Notes under the pieces: model-generated
Told to the model about the DNA's origin: nothing
Seen by the model: the letters and a program-made list of their open reading frames with translations, nothing else
The model's database searches: none
Assembly: GCA_910585575.1 (NCBI GenBank)
Contig: CAJUFS010000025.1
Coordinates: 233-32,363 of the forward strand
DNA from: an uncultured Adlercreutzia sp.
GTDB taxonomy: Bacteria; Actinomycetota; Coriobacteriia; Coriobacteriales; Eggerthellaceae
Direction of reading: 5' to 3'
DNA: 32,131 bases
Shown here: positions 6,528 to 14,306 of the stretch, one piece after another
Layout: each line of letters opens with the position of its first letter
Position numbering within the stretch: position 1 is the first letter of the stretch
Program-made: the position numbers and the translations under genes

Positions 6528-8315
6528 CTAGCCGAGGAACTTCGCCACGGACTTGCCGCACTCGCGGCCGAGCACCAGGGCGAAGGCCAGGGACACACCC
6601 GGGATGGGGGTGATGTACTCGGTGCCGAAGCGGCGGCCGCAGTCGTTGCCGGACACGTACAGGCCGGGGATGGGCTCGTAGTTGGCATCGAGGGCGTTCT
6701 GCTCGCCGTCGGTGATGATACCGCCCATGGTGACCATGGTCTCGCCGAGCACCGGATCGAAGGTGCAGGCGTAGAAGGGGCCGTCCTTCACGGGGAACAG
6801 CACTTCCTTGGCGCGGCCGAACTCCTCGTCGACGCCGGCCTCGCAGTAGCCGTTGTAGCGCTCGATCTGCGCCACGAACTCAGTTGCGGCGTCGCCGGTG
6901 AGGCCGAGCTGGCTGGCCAGGCCCTCCAGGGTGTCGTCGGCGATGTACTCCACCTCGGTCATGGGGCCGTGGCCGCCTTCTTCCTCGCCGGTGGACTCGG
7001 GCTCCTCGTAGGTGCCCTTGAACTTCGCGTAGGCCTTGTCCATGGCCTCGCGCAAGGCGGCGATGTTCTCCTCGCTGGCGGTGAAGCCGGCGTGCTGGGG
7101 CAGCGTGTACTGGCGGTACTCGGTGAAGTTGTTGTCGAGCACGGCGTACTTCGTCTTGCGGCTCATGAAGACGGTCTGGTAGCCGCGCTGCTCGGAGGTG
7201 GGGTAGTACTCGTTGCAGAAGCGCTTGCCGGCCTCGTCGATCCAGACGGCCTGGGGCAGGCAGTTCATCTTGCCGGGCACCGACAGGCCCTTCATGTTCA
7301 TGCCGGGGATGGGCGTGGTCTCCAGGTGCGCGCCGGCCCAGTAGGCCATCTGCACGCCGCGGCCGTCGTTGGCCGACATGGAGGTGAGGGCGTCGTCGCC
7401 CGTGAGCGCCTGGGCCATATCGGGCATGAAGTAGGCCATCATATCGGGGTTGCCACCCATGCCGCCGCAGGCCAGCACCACGGCCTTGCAGTTGAACTTC
7501 AGATAGCCGCTCTCGTTCTGGGCGACCATGCCGGCCACGGCGCCGTTATCCATGATGACGTACTCGGCGGTGGTGCCGAAGCGGAACTCGGCGCCGTTCT
7601 TCTCGGCGGCCGCCTGGTTGGTCATCTGGATCTTCGTCTGGTTGCACTCGCCGTAGAACGAGCACACGCTCGGCCAGAACTTGATGCCCGAGAGCTCGGA
7701 GAGCTGGTGCTCGGTGGGCGGGAAGAACGCCGTGGTCATGGTGGCGAAGTCCTCCTCGGTAAGCTGGTCGAGGTACCAGTTGGAGTTCTCCTCGGAGTTC
7801 TGGGCGAATTTCATGACCAGGCTGGGGTTGGGCATGTTGGCCGTGATCTTCATGAAGTTCTGGTAGAACTCCACCGGCTCGATGTGCGGCACGCCGCGTT
7901 CCTGCAGGATCTTTGCGTTCAGGGCGGCGAACTCGTTGCCCGTGGCGGCATAGGTGTCCTCGGGCTGCTTCTCGACGAGCACGACCTTCTTCCCCTGCTC
8001 GGCCAGTTCGCGGCAGGCGGTGATGCCGGCGAAGCCATGGCCGGCCACGACCACGTCGCAGTCGATCTCCTCGACGAAGTCGGTCACCTCGGCCGGCGGC
8101 GTCATCCAGCTTGTGTCGGTGACGTTGTGGATGTGCACGTCGCTGGCAACGGGCTGGCCGTTCGCCGCGCCGCCCTCAGTACCCGTGCTGCTCGACGAGC
8201 TGGCGCCCGAAGGGCTGCAGCCCGCCAGACCCGCCACGCCGGCGGCCATGGCGGCCGTGGCGCCCAGGCCCAAAAACGAGCGGCGAGAAATCCCCTGCGT
8301 CGTTGTCTTGCTCAT
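6528..8315 (-). CDS. Tat-exported FAD-dependent oxidoreductase lipoprotein (fumarate-reductase-like fold, unknown substrate)
   Basis: Predicted extracytoplasmic flavoprotein reductase of the FAD-binding-2 family. The N-terminus carries a twin-arginine signal (SRRSFLG, residues 10-16) followed by a lipobox LAGC, so it should be exported folded with FAD and lipid-anchored. A dinucleotide-binding GHGFAG motif near 92 and an acidic end of the second strand (VVLVEKQ) mark the FAD site; ACGGMGGN near 285 and a final GVSLAFALVLGRECGKS segment complete the flavin domain. The fumarate-reductase signatures HGxNRLGGN and NEITTRD are not present: the matching places read DCGRRFGTEYITP and NEYYPTSEQRG. 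No haem-binding CxxCH is seen. 595 residues. The ribosome binding site GGGAGG lies 9 bases before the ATG. It diverges from the LuxR gene, a common pairing in Eggerthellaceae. Confidence 0.88.
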   Translation of the reverse strand: MSKTTTQGISRRSFLGLGATAAMAAGVAGLAGCSPSGASSSSSTGTEGGAANGQPVASDVHIHNVTDTSWMTPPAEVTDFVEEIDCDVVVAGHGFAGITACRELAEQGKKVVLVEKQPEDTYAATGNEFAALNAKILQERGVPHIEPVEFYQNFMKITANMPNPSLVMKFAQNSEENSNWYLDQLTEEDFATMTTAFFPPTEHQLSELSGIKFWPSVCSFYGECNQTKIQMTNQAAAEKNGAEFRFGTTAEYVIMDNGAVAGMVAQNESGYLKFNCKAVVLACGGMGGNPDMMAYFMPDMAQALTGDDALTSMSANDGRGVQMAYWAGAHLETTPIPGMNMKGLSVPGKMNCLPQAVWIDEAGKRFCNEYYPTSEQRGYQTVFMSRKTKYAVLDNNFTEYRQYTLPQHAGFTASEENIAALREAMDKAYAKFKGTYEEPESTGEEEGGHGPMTEVEYIADDTLEGLASQLGLTGDAATEFVAQIERYNGYCEAGVDEEFGRAKEVLFPVKDGPFYACTFDPVLGETMVTMGGIITDGEQNALDANYEPIPGLYVSGNDCGRRFGTEYITPIPGVSLAFALVLGRECGKSVAKFLG

Positions 8316-8354
8316 AATCCCTTACCTCCCTGTGTTTCGGAGTTTCCTTTCTTC

Positions 8355-8494
8355 GCGCCGCCTCGTTGCGGCGCTGACTGCATCCTAGGGATCGCAAGGG
8401 GGCGCGAGGAATCGTCGGGCTGGGGTATATTGGCGTTTCTGTCCCTCGCGGAAATGGGGGAGATTTCCCTCAAGGCCTGTTCAGGAAGGGCTTG
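8355..8494. promoter_or_regulatory. Divergent regulatory region with three dyads
   Basis: Between the FAD reductase and the LuxR gene lie GCGCCGC/GCGGCGC (8355-8374, six-base loop, in the reductase leader), GGAAAT-N7-ATTTCC (8450-8468), and CAAG...CTTG enclosing CCTG-TT-CAGG (8471-8494). The last two dyads sit side by side midway between the genes and are plausible binding sites for the LuxR protein. A TATACT at 8542-8547 could be the -10 of the LuxR gene. No convincing -35 was found on either strand. Confidence 0.4.
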
Positions 8495-8588
8495 AGATCA
8501 TTTTTATGCGGGTGTCGCCTGCGCGCGGCTCGGGCATCCGATATACTTGCAGACGAAACGCTGCGCGATGGACAGGGAGGGCCGGACG

Positions 8589-10103
8589 GTGCAGATTTCA
8601 AAGTACTTCAGGCCTGAGGCGCTGCTGCTGACGGCCTTCTTGGCGACGTTGCCCATTTACGCCCCCAATCAGCTGCTCTTCAGCACGGAACTCACCGGTT
8701 CGCCGGTGTTCATGGCGCCCTTTGCCAATACGCTTCTCGGCGGCACGGTGGCATGGGGAACGCTCGTGGCCATTCTGTCGGTGCGCCGTGGCGATCGGCT
8801 GGTTCTTTCCCGCGGGGCCGTCGGCGTGGCCTCGATTGCCTACCTCGCGGGCTACGCTTTGTTGATTGCCTGCGTGGCCGTGGAAGGGTGCGCCACGCCG
8901 GTGGCGGCCGTGGCGGCCGGTGCGCTCCTGGCGTTCGCCTCGGTGGTTCTGGCCGTGGCGTGGGGCGTGTACATGGCGCAGTTCAGCCTGCGCTGGGCTC
9001 TGCTGTGGGTGGCGATCATGGTGGGGGCGGCGGCTCTTATGGAGCTTCTGCTGTCGGCGGTAACCTTCGCCGTGGGCGCTCTGGTGTTCTGCCTGCTGCT
9101 GCCTTTGGCCTGCGCGCTTCCCTACTGGCTGGCCTGGCATGGGGGAGCGGAAGGGCTCAACGCGCCCGATGCGTCCGGCGCGTCGGGCGGAGAAGGGGAG
9201 GGCGAAGGCGCGTTGCTCTCAGAGCGCCCTCCTTTGGCGGCCGGTGCCTCCGGAGCTGCCGGCGAATCGGCGGCGAAGCCCCTGCGCGTGCGGCTTGGCG
9301 CCATGGCCTCGATGGTGGCGATGCCCTTTGTGGGCCTTATGGTGTTTGCGTTCATGATGGGCACGCGTAAATTCGTGCTCTTCGATGTGGTGCATATGGA
9401 GGTGCTCGGCTGCGCCTTGGGCGCGGTAGCCGTGGTGCCGTTGTGCCTGTTCGGCTCCAAGCGCCCGCTCATGCCGCTTATTTACCGGCTCTTGCTTCCC
9501 TTGGCGTGCCTGGTGCTGATCGTGTTGAATGCCTTCCCCGGCGGTACGCCGCCTCTGTGGCTGGCGGGTTGGATGACCTATCCCTTCTATGGCGCCGTGG
9601 CCATTCTTGCCTTGGCGGGACTGTGCGCCGTTGCCCATGCCGGCGAGTTTCCGCCCGGCCTGGTTTACGGGGCAGCCCTTGCGGGGTTCGCCGCCTGCTC
9701 GCTCCTTGGCGTAGCGGCTGCTGGATGGGAGCCCTTCAAAGCGGAAGGAGGAGGTCCTGCGCTGCTGGTGGTAAGCACCTTGTACTTCGCCTATATGCTG
9801 GCTTCGGCGCTGATTTCCCCGTGGCGCCGACGCGATGTGGAGGATGAGGGCACGGCCGAGGTCGACGGAGCGGCCGCGGGCGCGCTCGATGTGGCGGCCC
9901 GCTGCGAGACCTTGGCCGACGAGTGCGGGCTTACGCCGCGCGAGCGCGAGATCTTCGGGTATCTGGGACGCGGCCACGGCATTGCCTTCGTGGCGGACAC
10001 CCTGGTCATTTCCGAGAGCACCGTGCGCACCCACGTGAAGAGCATCTACAAGAAGCTGGGCGTAGGCTCCCGCGAGGAACTGCTCGAGAAGGTGGACGCC
10101 TGA
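8589..10103 (+). CDS. LuxR-family transcriptional regulator with multi-pass membrane N-terminal domain
   Basis: Membrane-anchored DNA-binding regulator, probably sensing a signal through its membrane domain and controlling the divergent reductase gene. I choose GTG 8589 because AGGGAGG (8574-8580) lies 8 bases before it; TTG 8547 and ATG 8568 are in frame but lack such a site. Residues about 8-430 contain many hydrophobic helices, broken near 185-234 by a Gly/Ala/Ser/Glu-rich cytoplasmic-type linker, which gives a two-bundle transporter-like layout. Residues 446-502 are a typical LuxR helix-turn-helix beginning LTPRERE, with recognition helix SESTVRTHVKSIYKKLGV. There is no receiver or autoinducer domain. 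Such regulators are numerous in Eggerthellaceae next to respiratory reductase genes; their ligands are mostly unknown. Confidence 0.88.
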   Translation: MQISKYFRPEALLLTAFLATLPIYAPNQLLFSTELTGSPVFMAPFANTLLGGTVAWGTLVAILSVRRGDRLVLSRGAVGVASIAYLAGYALLIACVAVEGCATPVAAVAAGALLAFASVVLAVAWGVYMAQFSLRWALLWVAIMVGAAALMELLLSAVTFAVGALVFCLLLPLACALPYWLAWHGGAEGLNAPDASGASGGEGEGEGALLSERPPLAAGASGAAGESAAKPLRVRLGAMASMVAMPFVGLMVFAFMMGTRKFVLFDVVHMEVLGCALGAVAVVPLCLFGSKRPLMPLIYRLLLPLACLVLIVLNAFPGGTPPLWLAGWMTYPFYGAVAILALAGLCAVAHAGEFPPGLVYGAALAGFAACSLLGVAAAGWEPFKAEGGGPALLVVSTLYFAYMLASALISPWRRRDVEDEGTAEVDGAAAGALDVAARCETLADECGLTPREREIFGYLGRGHGIAFVADTLVISESTVRTHVKSIYKKLGVGSREELLEKVDA

Positions 10104-10169
10104 GCGCCCGAGCGCTTAGTTTTGGCGTTTTGCGGGGGGAGCGCAGTCGGTATTTCGCGAGAACAGCCC

Positions 10170-10199
10170 TTGTGGTACCATTAACCGCTGTTGTATTCG
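10170..10199 (+). promoter_or_regulatory. Weak candidate yebC promoter
   Basis: TTGTGG (10170-10175), an 18-base spacer and TATTCG (10194-10199) preceded by TG. The leader to the yebC ATG would be about 14 bases. The -10 match is poor, so this is tentative. Confidence 0.3.
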
Positions 10200-10219
10200 T
10201 ATTTCGAAGGGACGTATTC

Positions 10220-11020
10220 ATGTCAGGGCATTCTAAATGGGCAACAACTAAGCACCGCAAGGCCGCTCAGGACGCCAAGCGCTCGGCTTTGTTCTCGAAG
10301 CTGGCTCGTAACATCACGGTAGCCGCCAAGGAGGGCGGCGACCCGAACCCCGACAACAACGCTTCTCTGGCTGCGGCCATCGAGAAGGCCAAGGGCTACT
10401 CCATGCCCAAGGATAAAATCAAGACCGCTATCGACAAGGCTTTCGGTTCCGGCAAGGATGCCGCCAACTACGAGACGGTGGTCTACGAGGGCTATGGTCC
10501 GGCGGGCGTGGCCGTGCTGTGCGAGGCGCTGACCGATAACCGCAACCGCACCGCTGCCGACGTGCGCGCTGCCTTCTCCCATTCGGGCGGCAACCTGGGC
10601 ACCTCGGGCTCTGTGGCGTTCCAGTTCGAGCGCAAGGGCCAGATTGTGGTGGCGAAGGAGGTCGAGACGGGCGACAAGAAGAACCCCGTCGGCCCCAACG
10701 GCGCTGCCGCCGATGAAGAAGAGTTCATGCTTGCCGTGGCCGAAGCCGGCGGCGACGACTACGAGGACGCCGACGAGGAGTGGGTGGTCACCACCGCACC
10801 GTCCGACCTTATGGCCGTCGTGAAGGCTTTGGAGGCCCAGGGCGTGCAGGTGAAGGGCGCCGAGCTCATCATGGTCCCCACCGCCCCCACCGAAGTTTCC
10901 GTGGCCGACGCCAAGAAGGTCATGCGCCTCATCGACAAGCTGGAGGAGCTGGAGGATCTGCAGGCGGTGTACCACACCATGGACATCACCGACGAGATCG
11001 CCGAGGCCCTGGACGAGTAA
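10220..11020 (+). CDS. YebC/PmpR family protein
   Basis: Cytoplasmic protein of the YebC/TACO1 family. Members were first described as DNA-binding regulators, and some are now linked to relief of ribosome stalling at polyproline. The hallmark start MSGHSKWATTKHRKAAQDAKR fixes the ATG at 10220; the frame is open further upstream but that part does not belong to the family. Further signatures are GGDPNPDNN, the MPKDKIKTAI segment and YEGYGPAGVAVLCEALTDNRNRT. 266 residues, slightly longer than the usual 240-250 because of an Asp/Glu-rich stretch near 155-190. GAAGGGA precedes the ATG. yebC next to ruvCAB is a widespread order; here a dehydrogenase gene intervenes. Confidence 0.95.
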   Translation: MSGHSKWATTKHRKAAQDAKRSALFSKLARNITVAAKEGGDPNPDNNASLAAAIEKAKGYSMPKDKIKTAIDKAFGSGKDAANYETVVYEGYGPAGVAVLCEALTDNRNRTAADVRAAFSHSGGNLGTSGSVAFQFERKGQIVVAKEVETGDKKNPVGPNGAAADEEEFMLAVAEAGGDDYEDADEEWVVTTAPSDLMAVVKALEAQGVQVKGAELIMVPTAPTEVSVADAKKVMRLIDKLEELEDLQAVYHTMDITDEIAEALDE

Positions 11021-11046
11021 CTCGTTTTTGCAGCTTTTGCCTGTTG

Positions 11047-11077
11047 AAGCCCCGAAGCTCAGCTTCGGGGCTTTTTT
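11047..11077 (+). terminator. Strong terminator after yebC
   Basis: AAGCCCCGAAGC (11047-11058) pairs perfectly with GCTTCGGGGCTT (11062-11073) around a TCA loop, followed by an uninterrupted T run to 11077. It should end yebC transcription before the dehydrogenase gene. Confidence 0.92.
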
Positions 11078-11226
11078 GCGCCAAGGGCGCGTTTCGTCGC
11101 CCTGCCTTTCGGGGCGGCCTGCGGCCACTTGCAACAGGATAGAAACATTTGCCGGCATCCTTCTGATAGGGTGGAGTGAAGCAAGTGCGCCGTTTCGGCG
11201 CTCGTGCATTGGACAAAGGAGGTACC

Positions 11227-12027
11227 ATGGGTTTTTTGGAAGGTAAGACTGCCATTATCACCGGCGGTGGATTTGCGGCGCTGAAGGACGGCTCCGCTGG
11301 CTCCATTGGCTACGGCATTGCCACGGCCTACGCCAAGGAGGGCGCGAACCTGGTTATCACCGGCCGCAACGTGAAGAAGCTCGAAGAGGCGAAGGCCCGC
11401 CTGGAGGAGGCCTACGGCATCCAGGTGCTGCCCGTGGCCGCCGATGTGGCCGCCGGCACCGACAACAAGGCTACGGTGCAGAACGTCATCGACCAGGCCA
11501 TCGAGAAGTTCGGCCGTATCGACGTGCTGGTGAACAACGCCCAGGCCTCGGCCTCCGGCGTCACCCTGGCCGATCACTCCACCGATCAGTTCGACCTGGC
11601 CATCTACTCGGGCCTGTATGCCACCTTCTACTATATGCAGGCGTGTTATCCGCACCTGAAGGAGACCAAGGGCTCGGTTATCAACTTCGCCTCGGGCGCC
11701 GGCTTGTTCGGCAACTACGGCCAGTGCGCCTACGCCGCTGCCAAGGAGGGCATCCGCGGTATGAGCCGCGTGGCCGCCACCGAGTGGGGCCCCGACGGCA
11801 TCAACGTGAACGTGGTGTGCCCGCTGGCTTGGACCGCCGCGCTGGAGAACTTCCAGGAGCAGTACCCTGACGCCTTCGAGGCCAACGTGCACATGCCTCC
11901 CATGGGCCACTACGGCGATGTTGAAAAGGAGATCGGGCGTGTGGTGGTGCAGCTGGCCAACCCCGACTTCAAGTTCATGAGCGGCGAGACCCTTACCCTG
12001 GAAGGCGGCATGGGCCAGCGTCCGTAG
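11227..12027 (+). CDS. Short-chain dehydrogenase/reductase (SDR)
   Basis: NAD(P)-dependent oxidoreductase of unknown substrate. The ATG at 11227 follows a near-perfect ribosome binding site AAAGGAGGT (11216-11224 region). The Rossmann Gly motif is unusual: TGGG is followed by about ten extra residues before GSIGYGIA, so the loop is longer than the classical TGxxxGxG and its end resembles the enoyl-ACP reductase (FabI) form. The rest is classical: VNNAQ in place of NNAG, an active-site Ser in NFASGAG, and YAAAK as YxxxK. 266 residues. In gut Coriobacteriia such enzymes often act on steroids, bile acids or sugars, but nothing here shows the substrate. A small hairpin GCGCCG/CGGCGC (11187-11201) precedes it. 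It sits between two terminators, so it is an independent unit. Confidence 0.85.
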   Translation: MGFLEGKTAIITGGGFAALKDGSAGSIGYGIATAYAKEGANLVITGRNVKKLEEAKARLEEAYGIQVLPVAADVAAGTDNKATVQNVIDQAIEKFGRIDVLVNNAQASASGVTLADHSTDQFDLAIYSGLYATFYYMQACYPHLKETKGSVINFASGAGLFGNYGQCAYAAAKEGIRGMSRVAATEWGPDGINVNVVCPLAWTAALENFQEQYPDAFEANVHMPPMGHYGDVEKEIGRVVVQLANPDFKFMSGETLTLEGGMGQRP

Positions 12028-12061
12028 GCCGCAGGACGCGAGCGGTTGTGCGGGATTCCGC

Positions 12062-12090
12062 TTGCAACCATCAAACATATGTTCTATGAT
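12062..12090 (+). promoter_or_regulatory. ruvC promoter
   Basis: TTGCAA (12062-12067), an exact 17-base spacer and TATGAT (12085-12090). Transcription should begin near 12096-12097, inside the left arm of the following hairpin. The ATG at 12086 lies within the -10 hexamer and therefore cannot start ruvC from this promoter. Confidence 0.75.
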
Positions 12091-12125
12091 AAGCCCCACG
12101 ATTGAAAGTGGGGCTTTTCTTTTGG
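12091..12125 (+). terminator. Terminator of the dehydrogenase gene, overlapping the ruvC start region
   Basis: AAGCCCCAC (12091-12099) pairs with GTGGGGCTT (12108-12116) around an 8-base loop and is followed by TTCTTTT. Transcripts arriving from the dehydrogenase gene carry the whole hairpin and should terminate. Transcripts starting at the ruvC promoter would lack most of the left arm and so escape. Confidence 0.75.
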
Positions 12126-12619
12126 CTGGCAAAACACGCATCATACTGGGTATCGACCCCGGCCTAGCCCATACGGGCTGGGGCGTGGTCGAGCAGTGCG
12201 GCGCTTCCATGGGCTGCATTGCCTACGGCTGCGTGGCCACGCCGGCTTCCCAGCCTTTGGCCGAGCGCCTCATGAAAATCCACCATCAAATCGGTGCCGT
12301 GGTGCAGCGCTTCCAGCCGGAATGCGTCGGCATCGAAACGGTGTGGTTCGGCCAGAACATTACGGCGGCCTTTGCCACGGGGCAGGCCCGAGGCGCCGCC
12401 CTGGTGGCCTGCGCCGAAGGAGGCCTCACGGTGGGGGAGTACTCGCCCCGTCAAATCAAATTGGCCGTGGTGGGCGAGGGCTCAGCCGAGAAAGACCAGG
12501 TGCAGTACATGGTGCGTCATTTGCTGAGGCTCGATCGACCGCCCGAGCCCGATCACGCCGCCGATGCGCTGGCGGCGGCCATCTGCCATATCACTCACGA
12601 GAACGGAATGTTTGCATGA
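12122..12619 (+). CDS. ruvC: Crossover junction endodeoxyribonuclease RuvC
   Basis: Holliday-junction resolvase acting with RuvAB. I choose TTG 12122, just before the conserved ILGIDPGLAHTGWG; the only upstream ATG in frame (12086) is inside the promoter. No strong ribosome binding site precedes the TTG, so the start is less certain than the gene. The four metal-binding catalytic residues can be placed by family pattern at D12, E72 (GIETVW), H145 and D148 (DHAADAL), counting the TTG as residue 1. 165 residues, typical. The stop overlaps the ruvA ATG as ATGA. First gene of ruvC-ruvA-ruvB. Confidence 0.94.
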   Translation: MAGKTRIILGIDPGLAHTGWGVVEQCGASMGCIAYGCVATPASQPLAERLMKIHHQIGAVVQRFQPECVGIETVWFGQNITAAFATGQARGAALVACAEGGLTVGEYSPRQIKLAVVGEGSAEKDQVQYMVRHLLRLDRPPEPDHAADALAAAICHITHENGMFA

Positions 12620-13212
12620 TCGCCTTTTTGAAGGGGGCGGTGGCCGCCGCGCTGCCTCCCAGCACCGCCCTTATCGATGTCAACGGCGTGGGCTACAGCG
12701 TCGCCATGGCGCAATCGGCCCTGGCCAAGCTGCCCCCCGTGGGCGAGGACGTGCTCGTGCTCACCTATCTCTCCGTCACCGACAACGGGCTGGCACTGTA
12801 CGGTTTTCTCACGGAAGAAGAGAAAGCCCTGTTCGAGCGCTTGGTGTCAGTGAGCAAGGTGGGGCCGAAAATGGCTCTGGCCGCCCTGTCCACCTACAGC
12901 CCCCGCGAGCTGGCCGATGCCGTGGCCGCCGGCGATGTGACTCGGGTATCGCATATTCCCGGCGTGGGCAAGAAAACCGCCGAGCGCATTATCCTCGAGC
13001 TTAAGGGCACGCTCGAGGCCAGCCTCGATTCGCTGTTCAGCGCCAGTACCGAAGCTCCGGCCGATGCCGTGGCCCTGCAGGGCGCCACGGAGGCGCTGCT
13101 GGCCATGGGCTTCACCTCGGCCGAAGCCGAGGTGGCTCTCAAAGGTGCTCCGGAGGGGGCAACGGAGGGCGCCCTGCTACAATATGCCCTGAAACGTTTG
13201 GGAAGCCGATAG
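12616..13212 (+). CDS. ruvA: Holliday junction branch migration protein RuvA
   Basis: Binds the four-way DNA junction and recruits RuvB helicase. The ATG at 12616 overlaps the ruvC stop. The N-terminal OB-like domain begins MIAFLKGAV with VGYSVAM and [25 protein letters not shown], the classical RuvA stretch. Paired helix-hairpin-helix motifs follow, [11 protein letters not shown] being the second. The C-terminal RuvB-binding domain (residues about 150-198) begins [13 protein letters not shown], with the usual flexible linker before it. 198 residues, normal. Only 7 bases separate its stop from ruvB. Confidence 0.96.
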   Translation: MIAFLKGAVAAALPPSTALIDVNGVGYSVAMAQSALAKLPPVGEDVLVLTYLSVTDNGLALYGFLTEEEKALFERLVSVSKVGPKMALAALSTYSPRELADAVAAGDVTRVSHIPGVGKKTAERIILELKGTLEASLDSLFSASTEAPADAVALQGATEALLAMGFTSAEAEVALKGAPEGATEGALLQYALKRLGSR

Positions 13213-13219
13213 GACGCAC

Positions 13220-14290
13220 GTGGCATACGACTTGGACATAGAAGGCATCGGGTTTGTGGCCGAGCGCCCCGAGGGCGGCGCGGCCGATGGCCGCTCGCGC
13301 ACGGTGGCGCCCACGTTCACCGAGGACGATCTCGAGCTTGATTTCTCTCTGCGCCCTAAGCGCTTAGAGGACTATCTGGGCCAAACAAAGGTGAAGGAGT
13401 CGCTGGGCATTATGATCCAGGCGGCCCAGGCCCGGGGCGATGTGGCCGACCATATCCTGTTCTCGGGCCCTCCGGGTCTGGGAAAAACCACCTTGGCCAC
13501 GGTGGTGGCCAACGAGCTGGGCTCCTCCATCCGCACCACCTCGGGGCCGGCCATTGCCCGTACGGGCGACTTGGCGGCCATTCTCACCAATTTGGAAGAG
13601 GGCGATGTGCTCTTCATCGACGAGATTCATCGCCTGAATCGCATGGTCGAGGAAGTGCTCTACCCCGCCTTGGAAGACTTCGAGCTGGATATTGTCGTGG
13701 GCAAGGGCCCTGCCGCCCGCTCTATCCGTCTCGACTTGCCGCGCTTCACGCTTATCGGCGCCACCACCCGCACGGGCTTGCTCACAGGGCCTTTGCGCGA
13801 TCGCTTCGGCGTGGCGTTCCGTCTGCAGTATTACACGCCCGAGGAGCTGGCCCTTATCGTGTGCCGCTCGGCGGGCATCCTCAACGTCGCCATCGATCAA
13901 GAAGGCGCCCTGGAAATCGCCCGGCGCAGCCGCGGCACGCCGCGTCTTGCCAACCGCCTGCTGAAACGGGTGCGCGATTGGGCCCAGGTGCGGGGCGACG
14001 GAGCTATCACCGAGGATGTAGCCGCCGAGGCCCTGACGTTTTTCGAAGTGGATCACCTGGGGCTCGACGCGGTGGACAACCGCTTGCTCGAGGTGCTCTG
14101 CGTGCAGTTCGGGGGCCGGCCCGTGGGCCTTACCACCTTGGCTTCGGCTCTGGCGGAAGACCCCGATACGGTGGAGGACGTCTATGAGCCTTACCTCATG
14201 CAGCAAGGCCTGATGATGCGCACGCCGAAAGGGCGGCAGGCCACGGCTCACGCGTGGGAGCACTTGGGCCTTACCCCGCCTGCGCTGTAA
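13220..14290 (+). CDS. ruvB: Holliday junction branch migration helicase RuvB
   Basis: AAA+ motor that drives branch migration with RuvA. It starts with GTG at 13220, with AGGA a few bases upstream at the ruvA stop. Residues 1-45 are an acidic lead-in. [12 protein letters not shown] opens the conserved region; Walker A is GPPGLGKT, Walker [10 protein letters not shown], sensor 1 GATTRTG, and the arginine finger is in LRDRFG. The C-terminal winged-helix domain has [15 protein letters not shown] and [14 protein letters not shown]. 356 residues, normal length. It is followed after 16 bases by a small hypothetical gene. Confidence 0.97.
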   Translation: MAYDLDIEGIGFVAERPEGGAADGRSRTVAPTFTEDDLELDFSLRPKRLEDYLGQTKVKESLGIMIQAAQARGDVADHILFSGPPGLGKTTLATVVANELGSSIRTTSGPAIARTGDLAAILTNLEEGDVLFIDEIHRLNRMVEEVLYPALEDFELDIVVGKGPAARSIRLDLPRFTLIGATTRTGLLTGPLRDRFGVAFRLQYYTPEELALIVCRSAGILNVAIDQEGALEIARRSRGTPRLANRLLKRVRDWAQVRGDGAITEDVAAEALTFFEVDHLGLDAVDNRLLEVLCVQFGGRPVGLTTLASALAEDPDTVEDVYEPYLMQQGLMMRTPKGRQATAHAWEHLGLTPPAL

Positions 14291-14306
14291 CGCGAAAGGA
14301 ACCAGT

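Noticed and set aside
5213-6688. Long open frame on the minus strand across moaA-moaC
   Set aside because: Its translation is His/Arg/Leu-rich low-information sequence antisense to two certain genes; an effect of GC-rich codon use.
6528-8315. Annotation as fumarate reductase or urocanate reductase
   Set aside because: The substrate-binding His and Arg signatures of those enzymes are not found at the expected places.
6513-8495. 660-codon open frame on the plus strand opposite the FAD reductase
   Set aside because: Gly/His/Val-rich shadow of a clear flavoprotein gene with signal peptide, motifs and ribosome binding site on the other strand.
9923-10219. Upstream extension of the yebC reading frame into the LuxR gene
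   Set aside because: The extension overlaps the LuxR helix-turn-helix coding region and is not family-like; the hallmark start MSGHSKW fixes the ATG at 10220.
12086-12121. ATG 12086 as start of ruvC
   Set aside because: It lies in the -10 hexamer of a strong promoter and has no ribosome binding site.
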